Shown piece after piece: positions 8,633 to 19,059 of a stretch of DNA of 64,000 nucleotides (the first letter of the stretch is position 1; each line of letters starts with the position of its first letter). The DNA lies in the NCBI RefSeq assembly GCF_023111095.1, contig NZ_JALGYW010000025.1:1-64000 (forward strand). The letters run 5' to 3'. Position numbers and translations under genes: made by a program. This DNA comes from Maribellus sp. YY47. GTDB taxonomy: Bacteria; Bacteroidota; Bacteroidia; Bacteroidales; Prolixibacteraceae. Under the pieces are notes generated by a model, which saw only the letters and a list, made by a program, of their open reading frames with translations, had not been told where the DNA came from and did no database searches.

Positions 8633-9836
8633 TGGCTTCTATTTCATAATCTTCGTCAGGAGCTTTTACCATCACGGGCTGATCCACTGCCTCGCGGTTC
8701 ACCTGGTTCTGATAACTCACACTCAAAATACACCCAAAAGAAATGGCAGTAAACAACAAGGCGGTTCCACCGTAACTTACCCACGGCAAGGGCTGCCCGG
8801 TAACCGGTAAAGTGCCGCTGGAAACTCCAATATTTATCATGGCCTGGTAAACCAGTATCATTGTTAGCCCCACCACTAAGAATGCGGGGAAAGTCCGGTT
8901 GGCCCTTCGCACAATCGTCACTCCCCGAAAAAAGAAGATCAGGTACAAAAAGATCACCCCGATACCGATAAACAAACCGTATTCTTCAACTATAATTGCA
9001 AAAATAAAGTCGTTGTAGGCCGCCGCCATAAAGTTACTTACATCAGAATGACCAGGTCCTTTTCCCAGGAAACCTCCGGAATAAATGGCCAGTTTGGCAT
9101 AGTCGGCCTGGGTAATCCCATGTTCGGAATTCGGATCGCCGTGAACAAAACGATCGATACGCCCTTTTATGGTAGCAATACGTGCAGGCGGCTCGTCCAA
9201 TACACTTGCGCCAAAATACATCAACGCTACAAAGCCAATTCCGGCTATCACCACCAGAAACATATATTTTAATGGAATGCGACCGATAAACATCATTGTC
9301 ATAATGGTTGCAAAAAGCAGTGCCGAGGTAGAGAAATCGGATAAGGAGATCAGGAAACACACGATCCCCGCAGGAATGATTATTCCCCGGAACGCCAGGA
9401 AAAGGTCCCGGTTTGTTTTTTGCTTTTTCCCCAGCACTTTCGCAGCGTACATGATCAATGAAATTTTGGCGACTTCGGCAGGCTGAAACGACAAGGGCCC
9501 CAATGGAAGCGTACGCCCACTTCCTGAAATAAGGTGTGTAAACTTAAGCGCCACCGCCAGCATCAGCAAAGCGATACTCAGGTAGAGCGCCAGATTGGCC
9601 GCCATCGAATAAATCTTTACCGGCAGGATGTTCACCATCAGCAACATCACACCAAAACCGGCAACCAGAAATCCCAGGTGCCGAACCAGGTAAATCCAGG
9701 TTTTGCCCGAGGCCACACGATATGCCAATGCCCCGGTCGCGCTGTAAACAATCAGCAACGACAGCAACGACAGCAAAATCAGCACAGCCCAGATAACACG
9801 GTCGCCTTTAAATATTTTCCAAAAGGAAACGTTCAT
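8613..9836 (-). CDS. ftsW: Peptidoglycan glycosyltransferase FtsW
   Basis: A SEDS-family polytopic membrane protein (407 aa, about ten hydrophobic segments) that polymerises lipid II at the septum together with FtsI. Family motifs include LPLGPLSFQPAEVAKISLIM near residues 110-129 and the C-terminal GQPLPWVSYGGTALL region. It ends in a charged cytoplasmic tail (EDYEIEANEEKDK). Placement between murD and murG inside the division cluster favours FtsW over RodA. Confidence 0.95.
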   Translation of the reverse strand: MNVSFWKIFKGDRVIWAVLILLSLLSLLIVYSATGALAYRVASGKTWIYLVRHLGFLVAGFGVMLLMVNILPVKIYSMAANLALYLSIALLMLAVALKFTHLISGSGRTLPLGPLSFQPAEVAKISLIMYAAKVLGKKQKTNRDLFLAFRGIIIPAGIVCFLISLSDFSTSALLFATIMTMMFIGRIPLKYMFLVVIAGIGFVALMYFGASVLDEPPARIATIKGRIDRFVHGDPNSEHGITQADYAKLAIYSGGFLGKGPGHSDVSNFMAAAYNDFIFAIIVEEYGLFIGIGVIFLYLIFFFRGVTIVRRANRTFPAFLVVGLTMILVYQAMINIGVSSGTLPVTGQPLPWVSYGGTALLFTAISFGCILSVSYQNQVNREAVDQPVMVKAPDEDYEIEANEEKDK

Positions 9837-11173
9837 TACAAATTTCTTACCTGTTTCTTAAACTGATTACCGCGGTCTTCGTAATTTTCAAACAAATCGA
9901 AACTTGCACAGGCAGGCGAAAGCAAAACCGTATCTCCGTTTCGTGCCAGGTAGTAGGCAGCGCGCACTGCTTCTTCCATACTCATTGTTTCGACGATGTC
10001 CGACACACAATCACCAAAAGCTTCTTTAATTTTTGCATTGTTTTTCCCCAGGCAAACAATGGCTTTTACTTTACTGGTTACCAATCCCTTCAGGATCGAG
10101 TAATCGTTGCCTTTGTCAACACCGCCGGCAATCCAAACCACCGGTTTGTGCATGCTTTCCAAAGCATACCACGAAGAGTTGACGTTTGTTGCCTTTGAAT
10201 CGTTCACAAACTCGATTCCGTGAACTTTCAGGAAATGCTCCAGACGGTGCTCTACCCCTTTAAAGTCGGACAGGCTCTCCCTTAACTGTTCGTCGCGAAT
10301 TTGAAACACCATGCTCGCAATGCCCGCAGCCATGCTGTTGTAAATGTTGTGTTTCCCCTGTAATGATAAATCCAGAATAGACATACTGAATTGGTTTTGT
10401 TTTAAGTTGATAATTATCCGATTCTCTTCCACTCCTGCTCCCGGCACAGCGGCCGCTCCCAACCCAAAAGGAACCTGAACAGAAGCAATTTCTCTTTTTC
10501 CTATTTCTTGTTTCACCACTTCATCGTCGTCGCAATAGATGAAGTAGTCGTCGCTTGTTTGATTTTGAAGGATCCTGAATTTTGAATCCACATAATTCTG
10601 CATCTGATAGCCGTAACGATCGAGGTGATCGGGTGTAATGTTCAGCAAAACTGCCACGTCGGCACGGAAGTCGTACATACCGTCGAGCTGAAAACTGCTG
10701 AGTTCAATTACATACACATCGTGATTTTCTTCGGCTACCTGCCAGGCAAAACTTTTCCCCACATTTCCGGCAAGGCCCACATCTAATCCGGCTTTCTGCA
10801 AAATGTGATAAGTAAGCAGCGTAGTGGTGGTTTTTCCGTTGCTACCGGTAATGCAGATCGTTTTTGCATCGGTATACCTACCGCCAAATTCTATTTCAGA
10901 AATAACCGGGATACCCTTTTCTCTGAGTTTGACGATCAGTGGTGCAGTCTCCGGAATGCCCGGGCTTTTTACCACTAACTCAGCATTCAGAATTTTATCT
11001 TCGGTATGCTGACCGGCTTCAAATTCAATCGCATATTCTGAAAGAACGTTCTGGTATTTCTCCTTGATCTTCCCGAGGTCGGAAACAAAAACGTCAAATC
11101 CCTGTTTCCTGGCGAGGATAGCTGCACCAACCCCACTTTCTCCTGCTCCTAATATGGCTACCAGCTTTTTCAC
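9836..11173 (-). CDS. murD: UDP-N-acetylmuramoyl-L-alanine--D-glutamate ligase
   Basis: Cytoplasmic Mur ligase that adds D-glutamate (445 aa). It shows the N-terminal nucleotide-binding fold (AILGAGESGVGAAIL, residues ~6-20), the ATP loop GSNGKTTT (~111-118), the NITPDHLDRYG region (~177-187) and the C-terminal LLSPACASFDLFENYEDRG motif typical of MurD. It shares one base with ftsW and lies 1 base from mraY. Confidence 0.96.
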   Translation of the reverse strand: MKKLVAILGAGESGVGAAILARKQGFDVFVSDLGKIKEKYQNVLSEYAIEFEAGQHTEDKILNAELVVKSPGIPETAPLIVKLREKGIPVISEIEFGGRYTDAKTICITGSNGKTTTTLLTYHILQKAGLDVGLAGNVGKSFAWQVAEENHDVYVIELSSFQLDGMYDFRADVAVLLNITPDHLDRYGYQMQNYVDSKFRILQNQTSDDYFIYCDDDEVVKQEIGKREIASVQVPFGLGAAAVPGAGVEENRIIINLKQNQFSMSILDLSLQGKHNIYNSMAAGIASMVFQIRDEQLRESLSDFKGVEHRLEHFLKVHGIEFVNDSKATNVNSSWYALESMHKPVVWIAGGVDKGNDYSILKGLVTSKVKAIVCLGKNNAKIKEAFGDCVSDIVETMSMEEAVRAAYYLARNGDTVLLSPACASFDLFENYEDRGNQFKKQVRNL

Positions 11174-11174
11174 T

Positions 11175-12425
11175 TTATCTCATTTTTAGTGTTGCCACGG
11201 TTATTACTGCCAGGATAATTCCGACGATCCAGAAACGTGTTACAATCTTTGGTTCCGGAAATCCCTTTTTCTGAAAATGATGATGAATCGGGCTCATCAG
11301 GAATACACGCCGCCCCTCACCATATTTGCGTTTCGTATATTTAAACCAGCTCACCTGAATGACCACCGAAAGGTTTTCGACCAGGAAAATTCCGCAAAGC
11401 AGCGGGATCAGAATTTCTTTTCGGATGATGATGGCAAAAACAGCCAGAATTCCTCCAAGCGCCAGACTTCCGGTATCGCCCATAAAAACCTGCGCCGGAT
11501 AGGAATTGTACCACAGGAAACCTACAGTAGCACCGATAAACGCCGCTATAAAAATCGTCAGTTCACCAATGTTGGGGATGTACATGATGTTGAGGTAGTC
11601 GGCATAAATAATGTTACCACTTACATACGCCAGAATACCAAGTGTTGCCCCGCTAATCGCCGAAGTCCCGGTTGCCAGTCCGTCGATACCGTCGGTAAGG
11701 TTGGCGGCATTCGAAACAGCTGTGATAATCAGAATAATGGCGATGGCATAAATCACCCATTTTAACCAGCGGGCTGCATCGCCGGCAAAAGCCACCAGCC
11801 AGGCGTAATCAAATTCATTCTTTTTGATAAAAGGAAGAGTTGTTTTGGTTGACTTCACTTCCTTGGTTACAAACACCTCCTGAGTTTCACCCGTCACCGG
11901 ATCAGAGGTTTGCATCGTCAGGTATTTTCCGTTCTCGTCGCGAACATGCTCCCGCACTTTTACATCTTCACTGATGAAAAGTGTGGCCACCACAAAAAGC
12001 CCCAAACTCACCTGCCCCAGTATTTTAAACCTTCCGGCCAGCCCTTGCTTGTTCTTTTTGAAAACCTTAATATAATCGTCGAGAAAACCGATCAACCCCA
12101 GAAAAGCTGTGGTGATCAGCATCAAAAGAATATACACATTATCGAGGCGGGCAAACAACAAGGTTGGAATAATGATCGCCATCAGAATAATAATACCGCC
12201 CATGGTTGGCGTACCCTGTTTTTGCATCTGACCTTCGAGGCCCAGATCGCGCACTTCGTCGCCAATTTGCTTGCGTTGCAAAATGCGGATCATTTTTTTA
12301 CCAAACACCGTGGTAATAAACAACGACAGAATAATGGCTGCCGCCGACCGGAAAGAGATGCCGGGGATCATCCCTGCTCCCGGAATATCATAATCTTTTA
12401 AAATTTCATATAACCAGTACAACAT
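11175..12425 (-). CDS. mraY: Phospho-N-acetylmuramoyl-pentapeptide transferase
   Basis: Integral membrane enzyme (416 aa, about ten helices) that makes lipid I from UDP-MurNAc-pentapeptide and undecaprenyl phosphate. It has the [11 protein letters not shown] motif (residues ~72-82), the aspartate-rich FLDDYIKV (~114-121), the [10 protein letters not shown] segment (~242-251) and the C-terminal [12 protein letters not shown] motif. It is longer than the ~360-aa E. coli enzyme because of a hydrophilic insertion at about residues 155-205, a feature I associate with Bacteroidetes MraY. Confidence 0.96.
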   Translation of the reverse strand: MLYWLYEILKDYDIPGAGMIPGISFRSAAAIILSLFITTVFGKKMIRILQRKQIGDEVRDLGLEGQMQKQGTPTMGGIIILMAIIIPTLLFARLDNVYILLMLITTAFLGLIGFLDDYIKVFKKNKQGLAGRFKILGQVSLGLFVVATLFISEDVKVREHVRDENGKYLTMQTSDPVTGETQEVFVTKEVKSTKTTLPFIKKNEFDYAWLVAFAGDAARWLKWVIYAIAIILIITAVSNAANLTDGIDGLATGTSAISGATLGILAYVSGNIIYADYLNIMYIPNIGELTIFIAAFIGATVGFLWYNSYPAQVFMGDTGSLALGGILAVFAIIIRKEILIPLLCGIFLVENLSVVIQVSWFKYTKRKYGEGRRVFLMSPIHHHFQKKGFPEPKIVTRFWIVGIILAVITVATLKMR

Positions 12426-12435
12426 ATCTCTGTAT

Positions 12436-13893
12436 TTAATCGTCCAATCCGAAACATTTTTTTACTTCTTCCCTGTCGTCGAAATGATGTTTCACTCCGT
12501 TTACTTCCTGGTAATTCTCGTGCCCTTTTCCGGCAATCAGAATAATATCGCCGGGCTGTGCCATCAGCACTGCAGTTTTTATGGCGTCCCTGCGGTTTTC
12601 GATCGAAACCACTTTGTTTTTGTACTGCGGATCAACACCCGCTTCCATATCTTTAATGATCGCAGCCGGGTCTTCAGTACGCGGATTATCCGACGTTAAA
12701 ATCACCTTGTCGCTGGCCACCAAAGCCTCATGCGCCATCTCGGGGCGTTTGGTTTTATCGCGGTCGCCACCGGCACCAACTACCGTAATTACCTGTTCGT
12801 TTCTTGTTCTTATTTCAGAAATAGCAGCAAGCACATTTTTCAGTGCATCGGGAGTGTGCGCATAATCTACAATAGCATATTTTCCATCGAGGCTGCGAAT
12901 GGTTTCGAAGCGCCCCTGCACCGACTGAAGATTGCTAATGTGTGCCAAAACTTCATCCCGGTTCTGCCCCAGCTGAATGGCCGTAGCATAAACTGCCAGC
13001 AGATTGGATGCATTGAACAAACCCACAAAACGGGTCCAGATTTCCTGTCCGTCGAGGTTGAGCAACATCCCGTCGAAATGACTTTCCAATACCTTGCAGC
13101 GAAAATCGGCCATCGCGCGATTGGAATAAGTCAGTTTCTGCGCCTTTGTATTTTGCAACATCACCAACCCATTTTTGTCGTCGAGGTTGGTTAGCGCAAA
13201 AGCTGAAGACGGTAATCCGTCAAAAAAGGCTTTTTTCGCTTTGATGTATTCCGCAAAAGTTTTGTGGTAGTCCAGATGATCGTGAGTGATATTCGTAAAA
13301 ATTCCTCCCGCAAATTCGATTCCGGCAATACGTTCCTGGTGAATCGCGTGCGAACTCACTTCCATAAAACAATATTCGCAACCTTCAGCGGCCATCTCTG
13401 CCATCAGCTGCTGTATTTTCAGCGCATCCGGCGTAGTATGCGAAGCCACTTCCTCGGTTTCGTTAATCTTATAAGTAATCGTAGAAATCAGCCCAACGTT
13501 GTAGCCCTGCATACGAAACAAACGATGCAACAATGTTGCAATGCTTGTTTTTCCGTTCGTTCCGGTTACGCCTACCACTTTCATTTTGGCCGACGGATAA
13601 TTGTAAAATGCCGAAGCCAGTTTTCCGAGTACTGCGTTTGAGTCAGCTACTTTTACAAAGGTCACGTTCTCCGGAAGTTCGCTGGGAAACTCCTCACAAA
13701 TCACAACCGATGCACCACCGGCAAGCGCTTTGTCAATAAATTTATGTCCATCCACATGAACGCCACGCTGTGCAACAAATGCAATTCCTTCCTGCACTTT
13801 TCTTGAATCGAAAGCAATCCCCTTCACCTCACCGGCCGGATTGCCAACGAGTTCCACCACTTCAATCTTTTCGATCAGCTGATTTAATTTCAT
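12436..13893 (-). CDS. murE: UDP-MurNAc-tripeptide synthetase, meso-DAP type
   Basis: Mur ligase that adds the third residue of the stem peptide (485 aa). The ATP loop [10 protein letters not shown] (~108-117) and the DNPRTEDP motif (~399-406) are clear. The DNPR form is known to select meso-diaminopimelate over lysine, so the wall is predicted to carry meso-DAP. No murF lies in the cluster; it must be elsewhere, as is common in this phylum. Confidence 0.96.
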   Translation of the reverse strand: MKLNQLIEKIEVVELVGNPAGEVKGIAFDSRKVQEGIAFVAQRGVHVDGHKFIDKALAGGASVVICEEFPSELPENVTFVKVADSNAVLGKLASAFYNYPSAKMKVVGVTGTNGKTSIATLLHRLFRMQGYNVGLISTITYKINETEEVASHTTPDALKIQQLMAEMAAEGCEYCFMEVSSHAIHQERIAGIEFAGGIFTNITHDHLDYHKTFAEYIKAKKAFFDGLPSSAFALTNLDDKNGLVMLQNTKAQKLTYSNRAMADFRCKVLESHFDGMLLNLDGQEIWTRFVGLFNASNLLAVYATAIQLGQNRDEVLAHISNLQSVQGRFETIRSLDGKYAIVDYAHTPDALKNVLAAISEIRTRNEQVITVVGAGGDRDKTKRPEMAHEALVASDKVILTSDNPRTEDPAAIIKDMEAGVDPQYKNKVVSIENRRDAIKTAVLMAQPGDIILIAGKGHENYQEVNGVKHHFDDREEVKKCFGLDD

Positions 13894-13894
13894 A

Positions 13895-15997
13895 TTATCC
13901 CAGTGCTATGTAAATCGTTTGTCCGGGGTTACATTTTACTCCCGCCCTTAACGATTGTGTTTTTACTTTTCCTACTCCGTTTATTTTAACTTTCAAACCT
14001 GCATTTTCAAGTAAAAAAATGGCATCGCTGACACCCATTCCACGAACATCGGGAACCAGCCCCTGCTGAACATCTGCTCCGGTAACCACCAATTGATCTT
14101 CTTTTTCGGCCACGTTGGCGAGCTGAGCGTCAGGTTTTCCCTTCACATTCTCCAAATCCAGCTCTTCTGCCACTTCAAAAATGTCCGCTGTTTTGCCTTT
14201 TGCGATTTCGCGGTTGCGAACCGTCACCTCTTCTTTTCCGTCATCCAGATTGGCCAGAATCTGGCTCGCATATACTTTTTCTGATATTTCTTTGAATACA
14301 GGACCGGCAACTGAACCTCCGTAATAAGCCCCCCGTGGATTATTAAAGGTGACGATCAAAGAATACTCAGGATTATCAGCCGGGAAATATCCGGTAAACG
14401 ATGCCAGGTACATTCCCGCACTATACCCCGAGCTACTGGTAGCCACACGGGCCGTTCCGGTTTTTCCGGCTACTTTGAAATAATCTCCCTGAATGGTAGT
14501 CCCGGTTCCGCGCTCGCAAACACCTTCCAGCATTGCCCTCGCTTTCCCGATGGTTTCGCGAGACGCGATCATCGGATTCAACACCACGGGCTCAAATTTT
14601 TTCACTAAAATCCCATTATCACGAATTTCTTTTACCAGACGGGGTTTTACCATTTTGCCGCCATTCGCTACCGCATTGTAAAACGTGAGAATCTGTAGCG
14701 GTGTCATTTTGGTTTCGTAACCGTACGACATACCGGCCAGTGTGGTTCCCCACCAGTCGGCATCGCCCGGATATTTGAAATAGGGACGACCTTCCCCTTC
14801 AATTTCAATTCCCAGTGGTTTATTCACCCCAAAACTGTACACCCGGTCCACATATTTTTTTGGATTTTTTGCGTAGTGCTCGGTGATAATTTTGGCCGTT
14901 CCAATATTCGACGATTTCTCAAAGACCTGCTTTACGGTAATCCTTCCGTAACCGTGGGTGTCTTTTATCACCCTTCCGTTATTGGCCCAAGCTCCGTTTC
15001 CGGTATCCACCACATCACTGGTATCCACCACACCATCTTCCAATGCCGCCATTAACGACATCAACTTAAACGAAGAGCCAGGCTCGAAGCAGCCCCGGTG
15101 CCCCAGTGCATAATTATCTTTTTCGTAATAATCACCTCCCCCTTTCCCCAGATTGGCAATGGCTTTAATCTCGCCGGATTTTACTTCCAGTAAAATAGCA
15201 GTTGCCCAATCCGCGTTTGATTCCTGCAACTGATGATGTAACGCACTTTCTACAATGTCCTGAAGTTTAACATTGAGTGTAGTGATAATATCCATTCCAT
15301 CCTGCGGCTCGATTTCGGTGCGAATCACCCAGCGACCGGAAAGATTCTGACGGTAACTCACGCCATCCTGCCCTTTTAAGTACGATTCGTAGGCGCGCTC
15401 CAAACCGGTGTAGCCGATCGGGCCATTAATTTCTTCATATTCTCCCTTGTTCAGGCTGCCGATGGTACGCAAAGCCAGTCCGCCAAGCGGATTCACACGT
15501 TTGTTCTCCTGCTCCACAATCATACCACCGCCATAACGGCCACGACGAAGGATCGGAAATTTCTTTAATTGCTGAAGTTCGAGGTAATCCACTTTTCGCG
15601 GCGTAAGCAGAAACCCACGGTTACGGGCTTTGTACGCCCCTTTTATTTTCCGAAGGTATTCGTTTTGAGAAGCATCTTTAAAAAACCGGGACAAGTGCCA
15701 CGCTAACGAGTCGCATTCATTATTAAATACCTTTCTAACTCCTTCGGAAGCCAAATCGATACGCACAAAATAACCGGGTACCGAAGTAGCCAGTACACTT
15801 CCGTCATCTGCACAAATATTTCCACGTGTAGGTTCCACCACCACCGTATTCTTACTGAGATTCTCCTCAATCTGCTGCCAACGGTCGTTTTTGATGCGTT
15901 GCACCGAAAACAACTTGGCAATCACGACCAGGGTAAACAGCAGGAGTACAAAATACACCAGCGCAAAACGTGCCAATATGGTTTTCCTTATTCCCAT
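13895..15997 (-). CDS. ftsI: Penicillin-binding protein (FtsI/PBP3 class) with PASTA domain
   Basis: Septal transpeptidase (700 aa). It has a short cytoplasmic start, a membrane anchor at about residues 8-28, a pedestal domain and a transpeptidase domain with the SxxK motif in GSSFK (~307-311), the SxN motif in SSN (~361-363) and KTG in GKTGTA (~490s). A C-terminal PASTA domain starts at VPDVRGMGVSDA and ends near the C-terminus. PASTA on FtsI is frequent in Bacteroidetes and Firmicutes but absent from the E. coli enzyme. It lies 3 bases from ftsL. Confidence 0.95.
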   Translation of the reverse strand: MGIRKTILARFALVYFVLLLFTLVVIAKLFSVQRIKNDRWQQIEENLSKNTVVVEPTRGNICADDGSVLATSVPGYFVRIDLASEGVRKVFNNECDSLAWHLSRFFKDASQNEYLRKIKGAYKARNRGFLLTPRKVDYLELQQLKKFPILRRGRYGGGMIVEQENKRVNPLGGLALRTIGSLNKGEYEEINGPIGYTGLERAYESYLKGQDGVSYRQNLSGRWVIRTEIEPQDGMDIITTLNVKLQDIVESALHHQLQESNADWATAILLEVKSGEIKAIANLGKGGGDYYEKDNYALGHRGCFEPGSSFKLMSLMAALEDGVVDTSDVVDTGNGAWANNGRVIKDTHGYGRITVKQVFEKSSNIGTAKIITEHYAKNPKKYVDRVYSFGVNKPLGIEIEGEGRPYFKYPGDADWWGTTLAGMSYGYETKMTPLQILTFYNAVANGGKMVKPRLVKEIRDNGILVKKFEPVVLNPMIASRETIGKARAMLEGVCERGTGTTIQGDYFKVAGKTGTARVATSSSGYSAGMYLASFTGYFPADNPEYSLIVTFNNPRGAYYGGSVAGPVFKEISEKVYASQILANLDDGKEEVTVRNREIAKGKTADIFEVAEELDLENVKGKPDAQLANVAEKEDQLVVTGADVQQGLVPDVRGMGVSDAIFLLENAGLKVKINGVGKVKTQSLRAGVKCNPGQTIYIALG

Positions 15998-16000
15998 CTG

Positions 16001-16348
16001 TTAATCTTCCTCAACTACCAGCTTTCTGGGTGGCTTTACCGGCTCTTTCAAACCGATACCTGCCTCATCTACTTTTTTTGCGACCTCAGAAGGACGACTT
16101 GCGTCCATCAGTCTTGCAGAAATGGTTGCATGCTCCGAACGAAGCGCTTCCAATTCTTTTTGCATATCTCCAATTTGTCGGATTGTTTTCTCCGACCAGT
16201 TTCTATTCATAATCAACGCCAGACCAAACATGGCCAGCAACACCAAAAACGGGAATTGTTTCGAAATCCGCTCATCCGTTAAAATCGTTCCACCAATGAA
16301 AGATTTCATCCCGGGCTTCTTCTTCTTTCCTGTGCTTTCTCCTGCCAT
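16001..16348 (-). CDS. ftsL: FtsL-like cell division protein
   Basis: A 115-aa bitopic membrane protein. It has a basic N-terminus, one hydrophobic segment at about residues 34-47 (PFLVLLAMFGLALI), then a heptad-like helical stretch (~53-85). This is the FtsL plan; FtsL in E. coli forms a complex with FtsQ and FtsB. Sequence identity to FtsL from other phyla is expected to be low. Size, topology and position between rsmH and ftsI carry the call. Confidence 0.85.
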   Translation of the reverse strand: MAGESTGKKKKPGMKSFIGGTILTDERISKQFPFLVLLAMFGLALIMNRNWSEKTIRQIGDMQKELEALRSEHATISARLMDASRPSEVAKKVDEAGIGLKEPVKPPRKLVVEED

Positions 16349-16349
16349 C

Positions 16350-17252
16350 TTAAACTCTTTCTGCGATTCTTAATTTTGCACTTCGCGAACGCGGATTTGC
16401 GGCCAGTTCCTCTTCGCCGGGCGTAATTACTTTGCGGTTCACCTGCACAAACGGCGACTGAACATTACCATAAAAATCCTTCTCGACTTTTCCCTCGAAA
16501 TTTCCGGTCTTTATAAAATTCTTACACAAACGATCTTCGAGGCTGTGATAAGTGATAATCACCAAACGCCCTCCCGGGTTGAGCAAATCCAGACTGGCCT
16601 CCAGAAACTCTTTCAGCGCTTCCATCTCTTCGTTCACTTCGATGCGTAAAGCCTGAAAAACCTGCGCCAGGTACTTATTCTCAATTGCCCTCGGCGCACA
16701 GGCGGCAGCAATCTCTTTTAACCGGGTAGTGGTATCGATCCGCTTCGCAACACGCGCCTTTACAACCTCAGCAGCCAGTCGTCGTGCATTTTTAATTTCA
16801 CCATACAATGAAAAAATCTGCTGCAACTGCGCTTCCGAATATTCATTTACGATAGTTGCGGCGTCGACCTGCGCATTACGGTTCATTCGCATATCCAGCG
16901 CACCGTCGAAGCGAAACGAAAAACCCCTTTCAGCTACGTCAAAATCGTGTGAAGAAACACCAAGATCAGCAAACATGGCATCAACTTTATCCACGTCATA
17001 GTGCTGAAGAAAGTTTTTAACATATTTAAAATTATGACGGATAAAAAAAAGCCGGTCATCCTCTATGGCATTCCCGGCAGCATCTTCATCCTGATCGAAG
17101 GCAAAAAGCCTTCCGTTGCGAAGCTGGTCGAGAATGAGCCGGGAGTGACCGCCACCTCCAAAAGTGGCATCCACAACATCGCTGCCCGGATCGAGATTCA
17201 TCGCCTCGATACTCTCCTTCGCCAAAACCGGTATATGATAAACGTCTGTCAT
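16350..17252 (-). CDS. rsmH: 16S rRNA (cytosine(1402)-N(4))-methyltransferase
   Basis: SAM-dependent methyltransferase (300 aa) acting on C1402 in the ribosomal decoding centre. The start YHIPVLAKESIEAMN, the SAM motif DATFGGGGHS (~28-37), the MFADLGVSSHDFD segment (~91-103) and the ITYHSLEDRLCKNF motif (~224-237) are diagnostic. It lies 8 bases downstream of mraZ, the usual second gene of the cluster. Confidence 0.96.
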   Translation of the reverse strand: MTDVYHIPVLAKESIEAMNLDPGSDVVDATFGGGGHSRLILDQLRNGRLFAFDQDEDAAGNAIEDDRLFFIRHNFKYVKNFLQHYDVDKVDAMFADLGVSSHDFDVAERGFSFRFDGALDMRMNRNAQVDAATIVNEYSEAQLQQIFSLYGEIKNARRLAAEVVKARVAKRIDTTTRLKEIAAACAPRAIENKYLAQVFQALRIEVNEEMEALKEFLEASLDLLNPGGRLVIITYHSLEDRLCKNFIKTGNFEGKVEKDFYGNVQSPFVQVNRKVITPGEEELAANPRSRSAKLRIAERV

Positions 17253-17260
17253 CTGCTACT

Positions 17261-17716
17261 CTACGCCCCCTGTCCATCAATCATTTTCAACATATCCAGG
17301 TAATCCTCATCTGAAACAATACTGTCCTGAGCACTAACCGCGACACTCAAACGAATGGAAGTCTGCATACCAAGGAAAGTCACTTTTTCCTTTAGTCCGG
17401 CATAGTCGAGAAACTCGTTTGGAATATTAATCCTGCCATTGGCAGCAACACCTACATGCACAAAATTTTGAAAATAAAGTTGAAGCAGCTTGTCATGCAT
17501 CGGGTTGGTTTCCGGATTCAGTTTTGCCCTAAACTTCTCAACATCTCTCTTCCACGTCTCAACAGTGTGTATATCCAGGCACTTACTCCGGCGGTTTTTT
17601 TCCACTACAACAAACTCCAGCTGCATCTCACCCAACGCCTTCTTAAAGGCTGCGGGTAGTACCACCCTGCCTTTGTCGTCGATAGTTGCGTTGTATTGTC
17701 CAGCGAAAGTTGCCAT
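17261..17716 (-). CDS. mraZ: Transcriptional regulator/division protein MraZ
   Basis: An AbrB-like DNA-binding protein (151 aa) that in other bacteria binds its own promoter and controls the downstream division genes. It contains the DKGRVVLPAAFKKAL motif (~14-28) and a second copy of the fold with RINIPNEFLDYAGL (~96-109). I chose the ATG at 17716, giving MATFAGQYNA; the frame stays open 24 codons further upstream, but those codons do not look like family sequence. It is the first gene of the dcw operon. I do not see the classical tandem TGGG repeats upstream. Confidence 0.93.
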   Translation of the reverse strand: MATFAGQYNATIDDKGRVVLPAAFKKALGEMQLEFVVVEKNRRSKCLDIHTVETWKRDVEKFRAKLNPETNPMHDKLLQLYFQNFVHVGVAANGRINIPNEFLDYAGLKEKVTFLGMQTSIRLSVAVSAQDSIVSDEDYLDMLKMIDGQGA

Positions 17717-18077
17717 AAATGAGGTTCCACTTTTATAAGCGTAAAAATACAATTTTATTCCAAATCCTGCCAAACTATGACATTTCATTCCACCGCGATT
17801 ATTGATAATTTTGTTGATAACAGCTTACCAAGTTGTTAATAACAGGAAACACACAGTTAAAATCATTTTATTCAACACTGGTTTTGAGCACCTTACTACA
17901 AACACAAAACTTTATGCACACACGTTGATAACTCACAAAACGCCCATAATTCAACGCCCAACCAAACCCTCAAAAAGATGCTACAATACTCTCAGAATTG
18001 TTAATTTTACACCCTCGTTACACCGGCTGTTTTCAGATCATTTTTCTGACCGGCCTTTCTGATAAAAAAAGAAGACA
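17717..18077. promoter_or_regulatory. Divergent intergenic region with DnaA-box-like 9-mers
   Basis: A 361-bp AT-rich gap between the dcw cluster (leftward) and the acyltransferase gene (rightward). It should hold the dcw promoter. It contains one exact TTATNCACA match (TTATGCACA, 17912-17920), two single-mismatch inverted forms (TGTTGATAA 17812-17820 and TGTTAATAA 17834-17842) and a weaker CGTTGATAA (17923-17931). Whether DnaA binds is unknown. Confidence 0.4.
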
Positions 18078-18929
18078 ATGACAGGTACCGAAAAAAATAA
18101 ACCGATTAAACCCATCAATATCCGGGAAATTTTCAGGGAAAAGAACGAGCGGATCGCCCGCTTCACTCCGGGCTTTGTATACAGCTATCTTCACCGCATC
18201 CTGCATATCGATTTCATCAATAACTTACTCAAGAAACACGGCCAGCAAACAGGAATCGCTTTTGTTGACAAAGTAGTGGAAGAATTCAATGTCAGAGAAC
18301 ATTTGCACGGCCTTGAAAACATCCCCTCAGAAGGCAAATTTATCTTTGCCAGCAACCATCCGCTGGGAGGTTTTGATGGCATGTTACTCATGAAAAACGT
18401 TGAAAAAAAACTGGGGAGTTTCAAGTTCCTGTCCAACGATATCTTATTAAATATTCCGCAACTCAGCCCTGTTTTTGTGCCGGTTAACAAACATGGAAGA
18501 CATGCCCGTGAAGCTGCCAAAATGTTATCAGGCGTGTATGATTCAGATGTGCAGGTTTTGATTTTTCCATCCGGATTAGCCTCCCGCAAAATAAAAGGAC
18601 AGATCATGGACCTGGAATGGAAAAAACATTTCATCTCGAAAGCTATCGAGCACAAACGAGATATTATTCCGGTATTTATTAGCGGAAGAAACACCAACCG
18701 GTTTTACCGACTGGCGAAGCTCAGAAAATTTCTGGGCATAAAATGGAACCTCGAAATGTTCTTTCTTCCCGACGAAACCTACCGCCACAGAAATACCGAT
18801 GTTCATTTATATTTTGGAAAACCAATCCCTTACACCACCTTCAACTCGACAAAAAATCACAAAGAATGGGCTGAATGGGTAAAACAAGAGGTGTACAAAT
18901 TACCCACATCTTATTCTGCGATTAATTAA
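18078..18929 (+). CDS. PlsC-like acyltransferase, candidate amino-lipid O-acyltransferase
   Basis: A 283-aa member of the lysophospholipid acyltransferase superfamily. The catalytic motif is NHPLGGFD (His94, Asp100), with five residues between His and Asp instead of the usual four. The second motif is FPSG (163-166) in place of FPEG. It has no obvious membrane helix. The next gene is a GNAT-type N-acyltransferase. That pairing is the layout of ornithine/glycine lipid synthesis, where the N-acyltransferase makes an acyl-amino acid and the PlsC-like partner adds the second chain. The role is inference from domain pair and neighbourhood. Confidence 0.75.
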   Translation: MTGTEKNKPIKPINIREIFREKNERIARFTPGFVYSYLHRILHIDFINNLLKKHGQQTGIAFVDKVVEEFNVREHLHGLENIPSEGKFIFASNHPLGGFDGMLLMKNVEKKLGSFKFLSNDILLNIPQLSPVFVPVNKHGRHAREAAKMLSGVYDSDVQVLIFPSGLASRKIKGQIMDLEWKKHFISKAIEHKRDIIPVFISGRNTNRFYRLAKLRKFLGIKWNLEMFFLPDETYRHRNTDVHLYFGKPIPYTTFNSTKNHKEWAEWVKQEVYKLPTSYSAIN

Positions 18930-19059
18930 ATAGAAAGAAAATGTCATGTGTAGACGGATTTTTTTAATTTTGTAATCCATTTTTCTAAAAAATCGTAAAC
19001 AACCTTATAATGATTTAAATTCAATTGGTTGGGTTTAGAAAAACTAACAAAAATAACAG

